Shown one piece after another: positions 23,772-31,651 of a DNA stretch of 64,000 bases. The notes beneath the pieces are model-generated. The model saw only the letters and a list, made by a program, of their open reading frames with translations. It was not told the origin of the DNA and made no database searches. The position numbers and the translations under genes were made by a program. The stretch is from Flavobacteriaceae bacterium UBA3356 (GTDB taxonomy: Bacteria > Bacteroidota > Bacteroidia > Flavobacteriales > Flavobacteriaceae). Each line of letters begins with the position of its first letter. The stretch's first letter is position 1. The stretch spans positions 456,966-520,965 of the forward strand of contig DEQW01000003.1 in the NCBI GenBank assembly GCA_002360635.1, read 5' to 3'.

Positions 23772-24458
23772 ATGATGTATTCCGTTTTATCTGGAGATAT
23801 AGTTTCATCAACTAGTTTGCACAATACGGACCGTAGTTTAGTAGAGAAAGAACTCACCAAGCTATTGAAAAATTTAGAAAGAGAATTTAATGTGTACGGC
23901 CGTATTATTAAGGGTGATTACATAGAGTGCGTAGTTCCAAAAGCAGAAGATGGCTTGCGGGTTGCGCTAGCAATTAAAAGTTTTGTAAAGTCGATTCCAG
24001 TAGAATTGAACACTTATAAAAAAGATAAAAACCGCGTTCGGCTTTTTAAAAGCCACGGACTGCGATTGGCACTTGGGTACGGGCCATTAAGTCGATACAA
24101 CCCTGGAGAAGGAATTATTGACGGAGAGGCCATCTATTTGTCTGGTCGCGAAATTAGCGGGATGTCAACACACAACAAGGAGCGGGTAGTTATTAAAAAC
24201 ACCTTGTTTTTTGTTTCAGAAAATGAAAACCTTAACGATAGGTTTCAGCCTCTTTTTGAATTATTGGATACCCTATTAAGCAAAGCAACCGCAAGGCAAA
24301 GCGAAGTATTGTATTTAAAATTGCTAAACCAGCAAGAAGATAAGATAGCAAAAACGTTGGGTATTGGTCAATCTGCCGTTAATAGGCACTCCACGAGTGT
24401 AGGCTGGAACGCTATTGAAACGGCTGTTTTGTATTTTTCAAAAACACTTTCTAAATAA
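23772..24458 (+). CDS. SatD-family protein: cyclase-like domain fused to HTH
   Basis: This 228-residue protein resembles the SatD family. The N-terminal part is patterned like a class III nucleotidyl cyclase: VLSGDIVSST (D9) for the first metal aspartate, KGDYIEC (D49) for the second, LRLALGYGPL for the G-x-G strand, and GEAIYLSGREI where cyclases have N-x3-R. The arginine (R126) is kept but the asparagine is Tyr122, so catalysis is doubtful and nucleotide sensing is possible. Residues about 172-210 (EDKIAKTLGIGQSAVNRHS) form a predicted sigma-70-region-4-like helix-turn-helix. Four 29-bp repeats precede it, so autoregulation is likely. ATGATG offers two adjacent starts. A DUF3307 membrane protein follows after 5 bases. 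Confidence 0.75.
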   Translation: MMYSVLSGDIVSSTSLHNTDRSLVEKELTKLLKNLEREFNVYGRIIKGDYIECVVPKAEDGLRVALAIKSFVKSIPVELNTYKKDKNRVRLFKSHGLRLALGYGPLSRYNPGEGIIDGEAIYLSGREISGMSTHNKERVVIKNTLFFVSENENLNDRFQPLFELLDTLLSKATARQSEVLYLKLLNQQEDKIAKTLGIGQSAVNRHSTSVGWNAIETAVLYFSKTLSK

Positions 24459-24463
24459 CCGCT

Positions 24464-25168
24464 ATGGAATTTACAACTTTTTTATTGCTTCAATTGTTTG
24501 CTCACTTATTGGCCGATTTTCTTTTTCAATGGTCTACTATGGCAGAGCAAAAAAACCGACTTGGTTTTAAAAGCGGGTTATTGGTATGGCATGTTCTTAT
24601 AGTTTTTGCACTATCGTGGCTGTTGTCATTTCAATTAAACTTTATTTATGGCGCTGTGATAATTACTGTTCTACATTACATTATAGACGGTTGTAAACCA
24701 TATATAAGCCGTAGTAAAGCGATTGGCCTGTATGCTTTTTTTATAGATCAGGCACTTCATATTATTGTACTGTGCTTTGTGTGTTGGTGGTTTGCTACGT
24801 ATCAAGAAATAGACTCTTTGTGGCAGCCACCAATTGGTAATAAAGGTCTGTTTTTAATTATAAGCTACTTTATTTGTATAAAACCAGCCAATTTTTTTAT
24901 TCGCGAAGTGTTTAGCGCCACTAAAATTGAAGTAACCAGTGATAACGAATTACCCAATGCGGGAAAGGTAATAGGAATTTTAGAACGCTTATTGACCTTA
25001 ACTTTTATAGTGATAGATCAATATGAAGCAGTTGGTTTTCTTATCGCGGCAAAATCCATCTTACGTTATAGAGATGAAGAAACATTAAAAACTGAATACG
25101 TACTTATTGGAACCATGCTCAGTTTTGGTATTGCTGTAATACTGGGCATTATAACAAACGCGATGTAA
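24464..25168 (+). CDS. DUF3307 membrane protein
   Basis: This 234-residue protein has about six membrane helices. The first two carry the family's polar signature LLLQLFAHLLADFLFQWSTMAEQKN (H-x3-D-x3-Q) and VWHVLIVFALSW, and a second H/D pair follows in LHYIIDGCKPY and IDQALHIIV. The histidine/aspartate pattern inside the membrane recalls metal-dependent hydrolase or YdjM-like families, but no activity is known to me. It lies 5 bases after the SatD-like gene and 1 base before tilS; SatD-DUF3307 pairs recur in bacteria, so a joint role is likely. Confidence 0.82.
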   Translation: MEFTTFLLLQLFAHLLADFLFQWSTMAEQKNRLGFKSGLLVWHVLIVFALSWLLSFQLNFIYGAVIITVLHYIIDGCKPYISRSKAIGLYAFFIDQALHIIVLCFVCWWFATYQEIDSLWQPPIGNKGLFLIISYFICIKPANFFIREVFSATKIEVTSDNELPNAGKVIGILERLLTLTFIVIDQYEAVGFLIAAKSILRYRDEETLKTEYVLIGTMLSFGIAVILGIITNAM

Positions 25169-25169
25169 G

Positions 25170-26480
25170 ATGCTTCAGGAATTTAGGGAACATATTAAAA
25201 CCAATTTTTCATTTCTAAACGGCAAAAAAATATTAATAGCCTGCAGTGGAGGGGTAGATAGCGTAGTACTATCTTTTTTACTGAAAAAATCAGGGTTTAA
25301 AATCGGTTTGGCGCATTGTAATTTTTCCCTTCGGGGGAAAGAAAGTGATGGTGATGAAACCTTTGTAGTAGATTGGGCCGATAGGTTGTCAATCCCTGTC
25401 TTTACGGAAACATTCGATACCAAAGAGTTTGCCAAGGACCATAAGCTCTCCACGCAAATGGCAGCTAGAGAACTGCGTTACCAGTGGTTTGCCGAAATCT
25501 TAAAAGATTTTGAGTACGATTATATAGCAACCGGGCATCACGCCGATGATGATCTCGAAACATTATTAATAAATTTAAGCAGAGGTAGCGGATTACAGGG
25601 TTTGATGGGTATACCAGCAATAAACAAAACAGTAATTAGGCCTTTATTGCCTTTTTCCCGGTCTGAGATAGTCGCTTCCGCAAAAGAAAATAAATTACAG
25701 TGGCGAGAAGACAGCAGCAATGCATCGACAGATTATCTACGGAACAAACTGCGCCACGATGTAATACCTAATTATAAAAATGCAACAGAGGGAGTTTTGC
25801 AGAACGTTCGGAAAACGCAAAAATTTTTAAAAGACAGCCAGAATTTAATTGAAGATTATATGGCTTTAGTGTACAAACTAGCCGTCACAGAAAATTTTGA
25901 CGGGTATGCCCTTCATATCAACAAATTACAGGAGCTACCCCATACCAAAGCGGTTTTATATCAATTACTGCATCCTTTTGGTTTTACAGATTGGCCAATT
26001 GTTTCCGAACTGTTAGAAGCACAGAGTGGAAAGCAAGTTTTTTCAGCTACGCATAGATTGGTAAAAGATAGAAATGTACTGTTATTGACAGAAATCACTT
26101 CAGAAAAAAAAAATGATGAGATTTCGATAAAAAAAGGCATAAAAAAAATTGAATTTCCATTACAAATGGAGTTTAATCCTATCGATAAAATAGGCTATGT
26201 TGACAACAGTGTGATTTACATTGATAAAGATAAAATTCAGTATCCTTTAAAACTCAGGAGGTGGCGTAAAGGCGATACATTTCAGCCCTTTGGAATGAAA
26301 GGAAAAAAGAAATTAAGTAAGTTTTTTAAAGATGAAAAGGTATCTTTGTTAGCCAAAGAAAAAGTTTGGCTGCTGTGCAGTAATTCAGAAATTATTTGGG
26401 TTATAGGCCACAGAGCCGATGAACGCTTTAAAGTAACTTCATCAACTACCAACATATTGAAGATTACGGTTAAAAATTAA
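25170..26480 (+). CDS. tilS: tRNA(Ile)-lysidine synthase
   Basis: TilS attaches lysine to C34 of the tRNA(Ile) CAU anticodon and is essential for AUA decoding. The 436-residue protein has the N-type ATP pyrophosphatase PP-loop ACSGGVDS (about 24-31), HCNFSLRGKESDGDE, TGHHADDDLETLLINLSRGSG and REDSSNASTDYLRNKLRH. A C-terminal domain (RRWRKGDTFQPFGMKGKKKLSKFFKDEKV) binds the tRNA. All expected motifs are present. It is probably translated from the same transcript as the DUF3307 gene. Confidence 0.95.
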   Translation: MLQEFREHIKTNFSFLNGKKILIACSGGVDSVVLSFLLKKSGFKIGLAHCNFSLRGKESDGDETFVVDWADRLSIPVFTETFDTKEFAKDHKLSTQMAARELRYQWFAEILKDFEYDYIATGHHADDDLETLLINLSRGSGLQGLMGIPAINKTVIRPLLPFSRSEIVASAKENKLQWREDSSNASTDYLRNKLRHDVIPNYKNATEGVLQNVRKTQKFLKDSQNLIEDYMALVYKLAVTENFDGYALHINKLQELPHTKAVLYQLLHPFGFTDWPIVSELLEAQSGKQVFSATHRLVKDRNVLLLTEITSEKKNDEISIKKGIKKIEFPLQMEFNPIDKIGYVDNSVIYIDKDKIQYPLKLRRWRKGDTFQPFGMKGKKKLSKFFKDEKVSLLAKEKVWLLCSNSEIIWVIGHRADERFKVTSSTTNILKITVKN

Positions 26481-26487
26481 TATTATA

Positions 26488-28488
26488 ATGAAGAAACTCC
26501 TCATACTTTTTATTTCGGTTTTTTGTTTATCCACTACGCTTACCGCACAAATTCTGGACCCGGTTAAATGGGAGGTAACGATTGAACAAGAAAAAGGCAA
26601 TTTATATAACGTTTTAATGAAAGCCACCATTGATGAGGGCTGGCATTTATATAGTCAAAAACAATTTGGCGAAGAGTTTGAAGGTCCCATACCTACTGAA
26701 TTCGCCTACAACAATACAACTGAAACCTTTACTTTGGAAGGTGAGACCCAAGAACCGGACGTAGCACCTATCCACGACCCGGTTTTTGATCTTGATGTCA
26801 TCTTTTTTGAAAATAAAGCCACCTTTATTCAGCCTATAAAGGTGATCAATCCAAAAGGGTTAAAAGTAAGTGTTGAGATTTATTATTCAGTTTGTGATGA
26901 TGAAAAATGCTTACCACCCGAAACCAAAACATTTGAGGTAGATTTGGCTTCAGGAAAGGCAAAAAAAGATCTCGCCGATGTAACGGCAGACGACTTAGAA
27001 AAAACTGCTGCCTTAACTATTGATATTGGTAATAAAGATGAGTACAAAACAGAACAAGAAGAAGGTTCTGAAAAAGGTTTTTTGACCATTTTCCTATTAG
27101 GGTTTGTAGGAGGTTTAATTGCTTTATTAACCCCTTGTGTGTTTCCCATGATTCCATTAACGGTTTCGTTTTTTACTAAAGGAGCCAAGAATAAGAAAAA
27201 AGGAATGGTAAATGCCATTTTATATGGCCTATTCATTTTTGCAATTTACCTATTGCTCAGTTTACCCTTTCACTTATTAGACTCATTAGACCCAGAAATA
27301 CTTAATAACATATCTACTAACACAACTTTAAATATCATCTTCTTTGCAATATTTATGGTGTTTGCTTTTTCGTTCTTTGGTTTTTATGAAATTACCTTGC
27401 CAAATTCGTGGAGCTCAAAAATGGACAACAAAGCTTCCAGTGTTGGTGGTGTTATTGGTATTTTCTTTATGGCATTAACACTTGCCATTGTTTCATTCTC
27501 TTGTACAGGGCCCATTTTAGGTTCCTTGTTGGGAGGCTCTTTAACGAGTGACGGTGGCGCAATGCAACTTACCTTTGGTATGGGTGGGTTTGGCCTGGCG
27601 TTGGCGTTGCCATTTGCACTTTTTGCACTGTTCCCAAACTGGCTGAATTCATTACCTAAAAGCGGTGGATGGCTTAACACGGTTAAAGTAGTATTGGGTT
27701 TTATCGAATTAGGCTTGGCGTTTAAATTCCTTTCAAATGCAGATCTGGTAGAACATTGGGGACTATTAAAACGTGAAATATTTATTGCTATCTGGATTAT
27801 TTGTGCATTAGGAATGGCTCTATATTTGTTTGGTTTAATCCGTTTTCCCCACGATGGTCCTAAAAAGAAAAGACCGCCTATGGGCAACATTTTAGTTGGG
27901 ATCGTAACTTTGGCATTTATGCTTTATTTAATCCCAGGTTTAACAAACTCTAGCTATGCAAATCTTAAATTGTTGAGCGGTTTTCCACCTCCGTTGTTTT
28001 ATAGTGTATATGATAAAGATACCGATGCACCGTTAGGGCTAGAAGCATATAAAGATTTAGATAAAGGTCTGGCTGCAGCAAAAGCTTCCGGAAAACCAAT
28101 TATGATCGATTTTACAGGCTGGGCTTGTGTAAACTGCCGAAAAATGGAAGAGCAAGTATGGAGCCGTCAAGATATTTTTGAAACCATAAATGAAGACTAT
28201 GTTTTAATTTCTTTATATGTTGACGATAGAAAAGAACTTCCTGATGACCAAAAATTTAATTTCCTAAAACCAAGCGGCGGGGTTAAAAAGATTAAAACAA
28301 TAGGCGATAAGTGGGCAACGTTCCAAACGGTAAATTTTAAAAACAATTCGCAGCCTTACTATATTTTAATGGACACTGACTATAATTTATTAAATGAACC
28401 TATTGGATATACACCAAATGCTGATGAGTATCTATATTGGCTTAAAGAAGGTTTAGAAAAGTTTTCAAAAACACCTACTTCAAAATAG
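26488..28488 (+). CDS. dsbD: thiol:disulfide interchange protein DsbD
   Basis: DsbD carries electrons from cytoplasmic thioredoxin across the inner membrane to periplasmic proteins. The 666-residue protein has a signal peptide (to TAQ, about 20), an N-terminal DsbD-alpha domain with the redox pair SVCDDEKCLP, and a membrane core of eight helices. The core cysteines are in LLTPCVFPMIPL and FSCTGPILGSL. The C-terminal thioredoxin domain has active site GWACVNCRKME. All three redox centres are complete. It begins 7 bases after tilS, and a hairpin terminator follows. Confidence 0.93.
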   Translation: MKKLLILFISVFCLSTTLTAQILDPVKWEVTIEQEKGNLYNVLMKATIDEGWHLYSQKQFGEEFEGPIPTEFAYNNTTETFTLEGETQEPDVAPIHDPVFDLDVIFFENKATFIQPIKVINPKGLKVSVEIYYSVCDDEKCLPPETKTFEVDLASGKAKKDLADVTADDLEKTAALTIDIGNKDEYKTEQEEGSEKGFLTIFLLGFVGGLIALLTPCVFPMIPLTVSFFTKGAKNKKKGMVNAILYGLFIFAIYLLLSLPFHLLDSLDPEILNNISTNTTLNIIFFAIFMVFAFSFFGFYEITLPNSWSSKMDNKASSVGGVIGIFFMALTLAIVSFSCTGPILGSLLGGSLTSDGGAMQLTFGMGGFGLALALPFALFALFPNWLNSLPKSGGWLNTVKVVLGFIELGLAFKFLSNADLVEHWGLLKREIFIAIWIICALGMALYLFGLIRFPHDGPKKKRPPMGNILVGIVTLAFMLYLIPGLTNSSYANLKLLSGFPPPLFYSVYDKDTDAPLGLEAYKDLDKGLAAAKASGKPIMIDFTGWACVNCRKMEEQVWSRQDIFETINEDYVLISLYVDDRKELPDDQKFNFLKPSGGVKKIKTIGDKWATFQTVNFKNNSQPYYILMDTDYNLLNEPIGYTPNADEYLYWLKEGLEKFSKTPTSK

Positions 28489-28510
28489 TTTAGGTAATAC
28501 TAAAAAGAAA

Positions 28511-28537
28511 AGCGTCCCGACCTTTCGGCGGGACGCT
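28511..28537. terminator. hairpin after dsbD
   Basis: agcgtcccg and cgggacgct form a perfect 9-bp GC-rich stem with a 9-base loop. The plus side lacks a T-run, while the minus side has TTTCTTTTTAG. It lies 22 bases after the dsbD stop. Confidence 0.7.
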
Positions 28538-28666
28538 AATAACAAACCTAACTTAGTAAATTTTAATATAGTAACGATTTTAATTTTTTATCCCCACAAA
28601 AAATTATAATACAGTTACATATTCACTAATACATTTCAAATATATTACTTGTTTGTACGTAAAACC

Positions 28667-28684
28667 ATACGTGCATACACGTAT
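28667..28684. promoter_or_regulatory. palindrome ATACGTG-N4-CACGTAT upstream of the glycolytic operon
   Basis: This perfect 7-4-7 inverted repeat lies 78 bases before the pfkA start and is centred about 20 bases upstream of a weak -7-like sequence TATATTTA (28696-28703). An extra half-site TACGTAA is just upstream. The position over the -33 region suggests an operator for carbon control of pfkA-gap-pgi. Confidence 0.55.
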
Positions 28685-28761
28685 TTTTAAAATTCTATAT
28701 TTATTCTTAAAAGCTTTTATTCCTATTGTTTAAGTGGCATTATTCATTTAGTTTTACAGAA

Positions 28762-29748
28762 ATGAGCCAGACAATACAAAAAATAGCAGTTTTAACAAGC
28801 GGAGGTGATGCACCCGGCATGAATGCCGCTATACGTGCCGTAGTAAGAGCTTGTGCCTTCCATAAACTGGAATGTATCGGAATCTTTAGAGGGTATGAAG
28901 GACTTATAGAAGGAGATTTTAGGTCATTGGGGCCACGTTCTGTAAAAAATATAATTAATAAAGGAGGAACCTTTTTAAAATCTGCACGTTCAAAAGAGTT
29001 TAGAACTAAAGAAGGTAGAAAAAAGGCTTTTCAAAATTTAAAAAAGGAAAATATAGATGCTTTGGTTGTTATTGGGGGCGATGGTACCTTTACTGGAGCA
29101 TCAATTTTTACAGAAGAATTTAACTTCCCCATCGTGGGGCTTCCCGGCACTATAGATAACGATATTTACGGTACCGATGTCACCATTGGCTACGACACCG
29201 CATTAAATACAGTAGTTGAAGCCATTGATAAAATACGTGATACAGCAAACTCACACAACCGTCTTTTTTTAGTTGAAGTAATGGGAAGAAATGCAGGGAG
29301 TATTGCTTTAAACGCCGGCATAGGAGCAGGAGCTGAAGAAATACTCATCCCTGAAGAAAACTTAGGCCGAGATAGGTTGATAGAATCCCTTAAAAGAAGT
29401 AAAAAAGCAGGTAAAACATCAAGCATCATTGTAGTTTCTGAAGGCGACCAAATAGGTAAGAATATTTTTAAACTCGCTGATTACATTGAAAAACATTTAA
29501 ACGAGTATGAAGTACGCGTAACGGTACTGGGCCATGTTCAACGCGGAGGTGCACCTAGTTGTTACGACCGTGTTTTAGCAAGTAGGTTAGGGGTTAGTGC
29601 TGTAGATACCTTACTGGATGGAAAAAGCAATATAATGATTGGTATTTCACACAATCAAATTACAACTGTCCCATTTTCCGAAGCCATTAAAAGTAGCAAT
29701 GAAATTGATTTAGAATTGGTCAGGGTGGCCGATATTACTTCTGTTTAA
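28762..29748 (+). CDS. pfkA: 6-phosphofructokinase, ATP-dependent
   Basis: This enzyme phosphorylates fructose 6-phosphate to the 1,6-bisphosphate. The start is taken at MSQTIQKIAVLTSGGDAPGMNA (328 residues), since the 12 extra upstream residues are non-homologous. The nucleotide loop GGDGT, the catalytic aspartates in GLPGTIDNDIYGTD, VEVMGRNAG and HVQRGGAPS are all present. The GGDGT glycine points to ATP, not pyrophosphate, as donor. It heads an operon with gap, a BadF-type kinase and pgi. A palindromic candidate operator lies upstream. Confidence 0.94.
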   Translation: MSQTIQKIAVLTSGGDAPGMNAAIRAVVRACAFHKLECIGIFRGYEGLIEGDFRSLGPRSVKNIINKGGTFLKSARSKEFRTKEGRKKAFQNLKKENIDALVVIGGDGTFTGASIFTEEFNFPIVGLPGTIDNDIYGTDVTIGYDTALNTVVEAIDKIRDTANSHNRLFLVEVMGRNAGSIALNAGIGAGAEEILIPEENLGRDRLIESLKRSKKAGKTSSIIVVSEGDQIGKNIFKLADYIEKHLNEYEVRVTVLGHVQRGGAPSCYDRVLASRLGVSAVDTLLDGKSNIMIGISHNQITTVPFSEAIKSSNEIDLELVRVADITSV

Positions 29749-29799
29749 TTTCGGTAATTTATTATTGGATAAACAGATTTTATAAAAGATAAAAACAAT

Positions 29800-30795
29800 A
29801 TGACAAAAATTGGAATAAACGGTTTTGGGCGAATAGGAAGAATAGTTTTCCGTATTGCTTCTCAACGTGATGATGTAGAAATTGTAGCAGTTAATGACTT
29901 GGTAGATATAGACCACTTAGCTTATTTATTGGAGTTTGACTCCGTGCACGGAAGGTTTCCGGGTACTGTTTCTGTAGAAAATAATAGCCTAGTTGTTAAT
30001 GGAAAACAAATAAGGGTCACTTCTGAAAAAAATCCTGAAAATTTAAAATGGAATGAGGTTGGTGCCGAAATGGTAATCGATTGTACAGGTGTTTTTAAAG
30101 AAAAAGATAAAGCCGAAACACACCTTAAAGGTGGGGCCAAGAAAGTAGTTATTTCAGCACCTTCAAAATCGGTTCCCATGTTTGTGATGGGTGTAAATCA
30201 TACCGATGTAAAACCAGAAGATACGATTGTTTCAAATGCTTCTTGTACTACCAACTGTTTGGCGCCAATGGCAAAACTTATAAACGATAAACTAGGCATT
30301 GTAGAAGGTTTAATGACAACCGTACATTCCGTTACGGCTTCACAATTTACGGTCGATCAACCTTCAAAAAAGAACTATCGGGTAGGGCGAAATGCCTTGC
30401 GAAATATTATTCCGACAACAACCGGCGCAGCTGTTGCCGTAACAAAAGTGATTCCTGATTTAGAGGGAAAGCTAACCGGAATGGCTTTTCGAGTTCCCAC
30501 CGCAGATGTTTCGGTGGTGGATTTAACCGTACGCACAAAAAAAAGTGCTACCTATAATGAGGTAAAAGCACTTTTTAAAGAAGCTTCAGAAACCAATTAC
30601 AAAGGAATAATCGGCTATACAGAAAAAGGAGTGGTATCGCAAGACTTTGTAAGCGACCCAAGAACATCCATTTTCGATGCTGAAGCTGGTATTGCCCTCA
30701 ATGACAATTTCTTTAAGCTCGTGGCCTGGTATGATAACGAATATGCTTATTCTGCAAAATTAATCGAGTTGACTGCCCACATTGCAACACTGTAA
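29800..30795 (+). CDS. gap: glyceraldehyde-3-phosphate dehydrogenase, type I
   Basis: GAPDH oxidises glyceraldehyde 3-phosphate with NAD+ and phosphate. The 331-residue protein has the Rossmann start TKIGINGFGRIGR, an Asp at VND (33) favouring NAD+, the catalytic cysteine C149 in SNASCTTNC, and the substrate region LRNIIPTTTGAAVAVTKVIP. The end WYDNEYAYSAKL is typical. It lies 51 bases after pfkA and 2 bases before the next gene. Its place between pfkA and pgi suits a glycolytic role. Confidence 0.95.
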   Translation: MTKIGINGFGRIGRIVFRIASQRDDVEIVAVNDLVDIDHLAYLLEFDSVHGRFPGTVSVENNSLVVNGKQIRVTSEKNPENLKWNEVGAEMVIDCTGVFKEKDKAETHLKGGAKKVVISAPSKSVPMFVMGVNHTDVKPEDTIVSNASCTTNCLAPMAKLINDKLGIVEGLMTTVHSVTASQFTVDQPSKKNYRVGRNALRNIIPTTTGAAVAVTKVIPDLEGKLTGMAFRVPTADVSVVDLTVRTKKSATYNEVKALFKEASETNYKGIIGYTEKGVVSQDFVSDPRTSIFDAEAGIALNDNFFKLVAWYDNEYAYSAKLIELTAHIATL

Positions 30796-30797
30796 AT

Positions 30798-31649
30798 ATG
30801 ATTTTAATAGCTGATGGCGGTTCCACAAAATGTGATTGGATTCTTTTGAATAAAGAGGGTGATGTTATTGAAAAAACGCGCACAGCCGGTTTAAACCCTA
30901 CAGTTGTTCCTCAAGGTGAAATGGCAGAGCGTATTCAAAATAATGAAAGCCTACAAGCTATTTTTAACAATGTGGAAACTGTAGATTTTTATGGTGCCGG
31001 TTGCGGAACAAGAACGCCAAGATTACTATTGCAAGAAGTATTGGAGCAACTTTTTTCAACTGCAAAAATCACAGTAAAGGAGGACTTAGCTGCTGCTGTA
31101 TATGCAGCAACCACTGAGCCGGGAATTGTAAGTATTCTGGGTACTGGAAGTAACTGCTGTTATTTTGATGGAAAAGAAATCCACACTGCCGCACCAGCAT
31201 TGGGGTATTCGTTGATGGACGATGCCAGCGGTAATTATTATGGCAAACAATTGTTACGTGATTATTACTATAAGAAGATGCCGTTACAAGTTGCTTCGGA
31301 ATTTGAAGAAAAATACAATTTGGAACCCGATACGGTAAAAATTAACCTATATAAAAAATCAAATCCCACCGCATATTTAGCCTCTTTTGCTGAATTTATC
31401 TTTCTTTGTAAACACAATGAAGATTATTTCAATAATTTGATACAAACAGGAGTTACATTATTTATAAAAAATCAAGTGCTTATTTATAAAGAAGCAAAAC
31501 AGGTTCCTATACACTTTGTAGGCTCCATTGCATATTTTACAAAAGAAATAATTAGCGATTGTTTAAAGGAACAAGGCTTACAGGCCGGTAACTTCATTAA
31601 ACGACCCATTGATGGTTTGATAAGCTATTATAAAAAAGAGAAACTGTAA
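30798..31649 (+). CDS. BadF/BadG/BcrA/BcrD-type ATPase, N-acetylglucosamine kinase-like
   Basis: This 283-residue protein of the ASKHA fold has the phosphate-1 loop MILIADGGSTKCDW, the phosphate-2 loop VSILGTGSNCC and the conserved CGT/GCGTRTP and MDDASGNYYGKQLL segments. Such short single-subunit members are often annotated as N-acetylglucosamine or sugar kinases; the substrate is not proven. It sits tightly between gap (2 bases) and pgi (2 bases) in the glycolytic operon, so a role feeding an amino sugar or hexose into glycolysis, or as glucokinase, is plausible. Confidence 0.8.
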   Translation: MILIADGGSTKCDWILLNKEGDVIEKTRTAGLNPTVVPQGEMAERIQNNESLQAIFNNVETVDFYGAGCGTRTPRLLLQEVLEQLFSTAKITVKEDLAAAVYAATTEPGIVSILGTGSNCCYFDGKEIHTAAPALGYSLMDDASGNYYGKQLLRDYYYKKMPLQVASEFEEKYNLEPDTVKINLYKKSNPTAYLASFAEFIFLCKHNEDYFNNLIQTGVTLFIKNQVLIYKEAKQVPIHFVGSIAYFTKEIISDCLKEQGLQAGNFIKRPIDGLISYYKKEKL

Positions 31650-31651
31650 AA

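Noticed and set aside
23772..24458. The SatD-like gene considered as an ordinary adenylate cyclase
   Set aside because: The transition-state asparagine is Tyr122 and the adenine-specifying pair is not evident, so enzymatic activity is not claimed.
27384..27890. 168-residue minus-strand frame inside dsbD
   Set aside because: It is antisense to conserved DsbD membrane segments; shadow of codon use.
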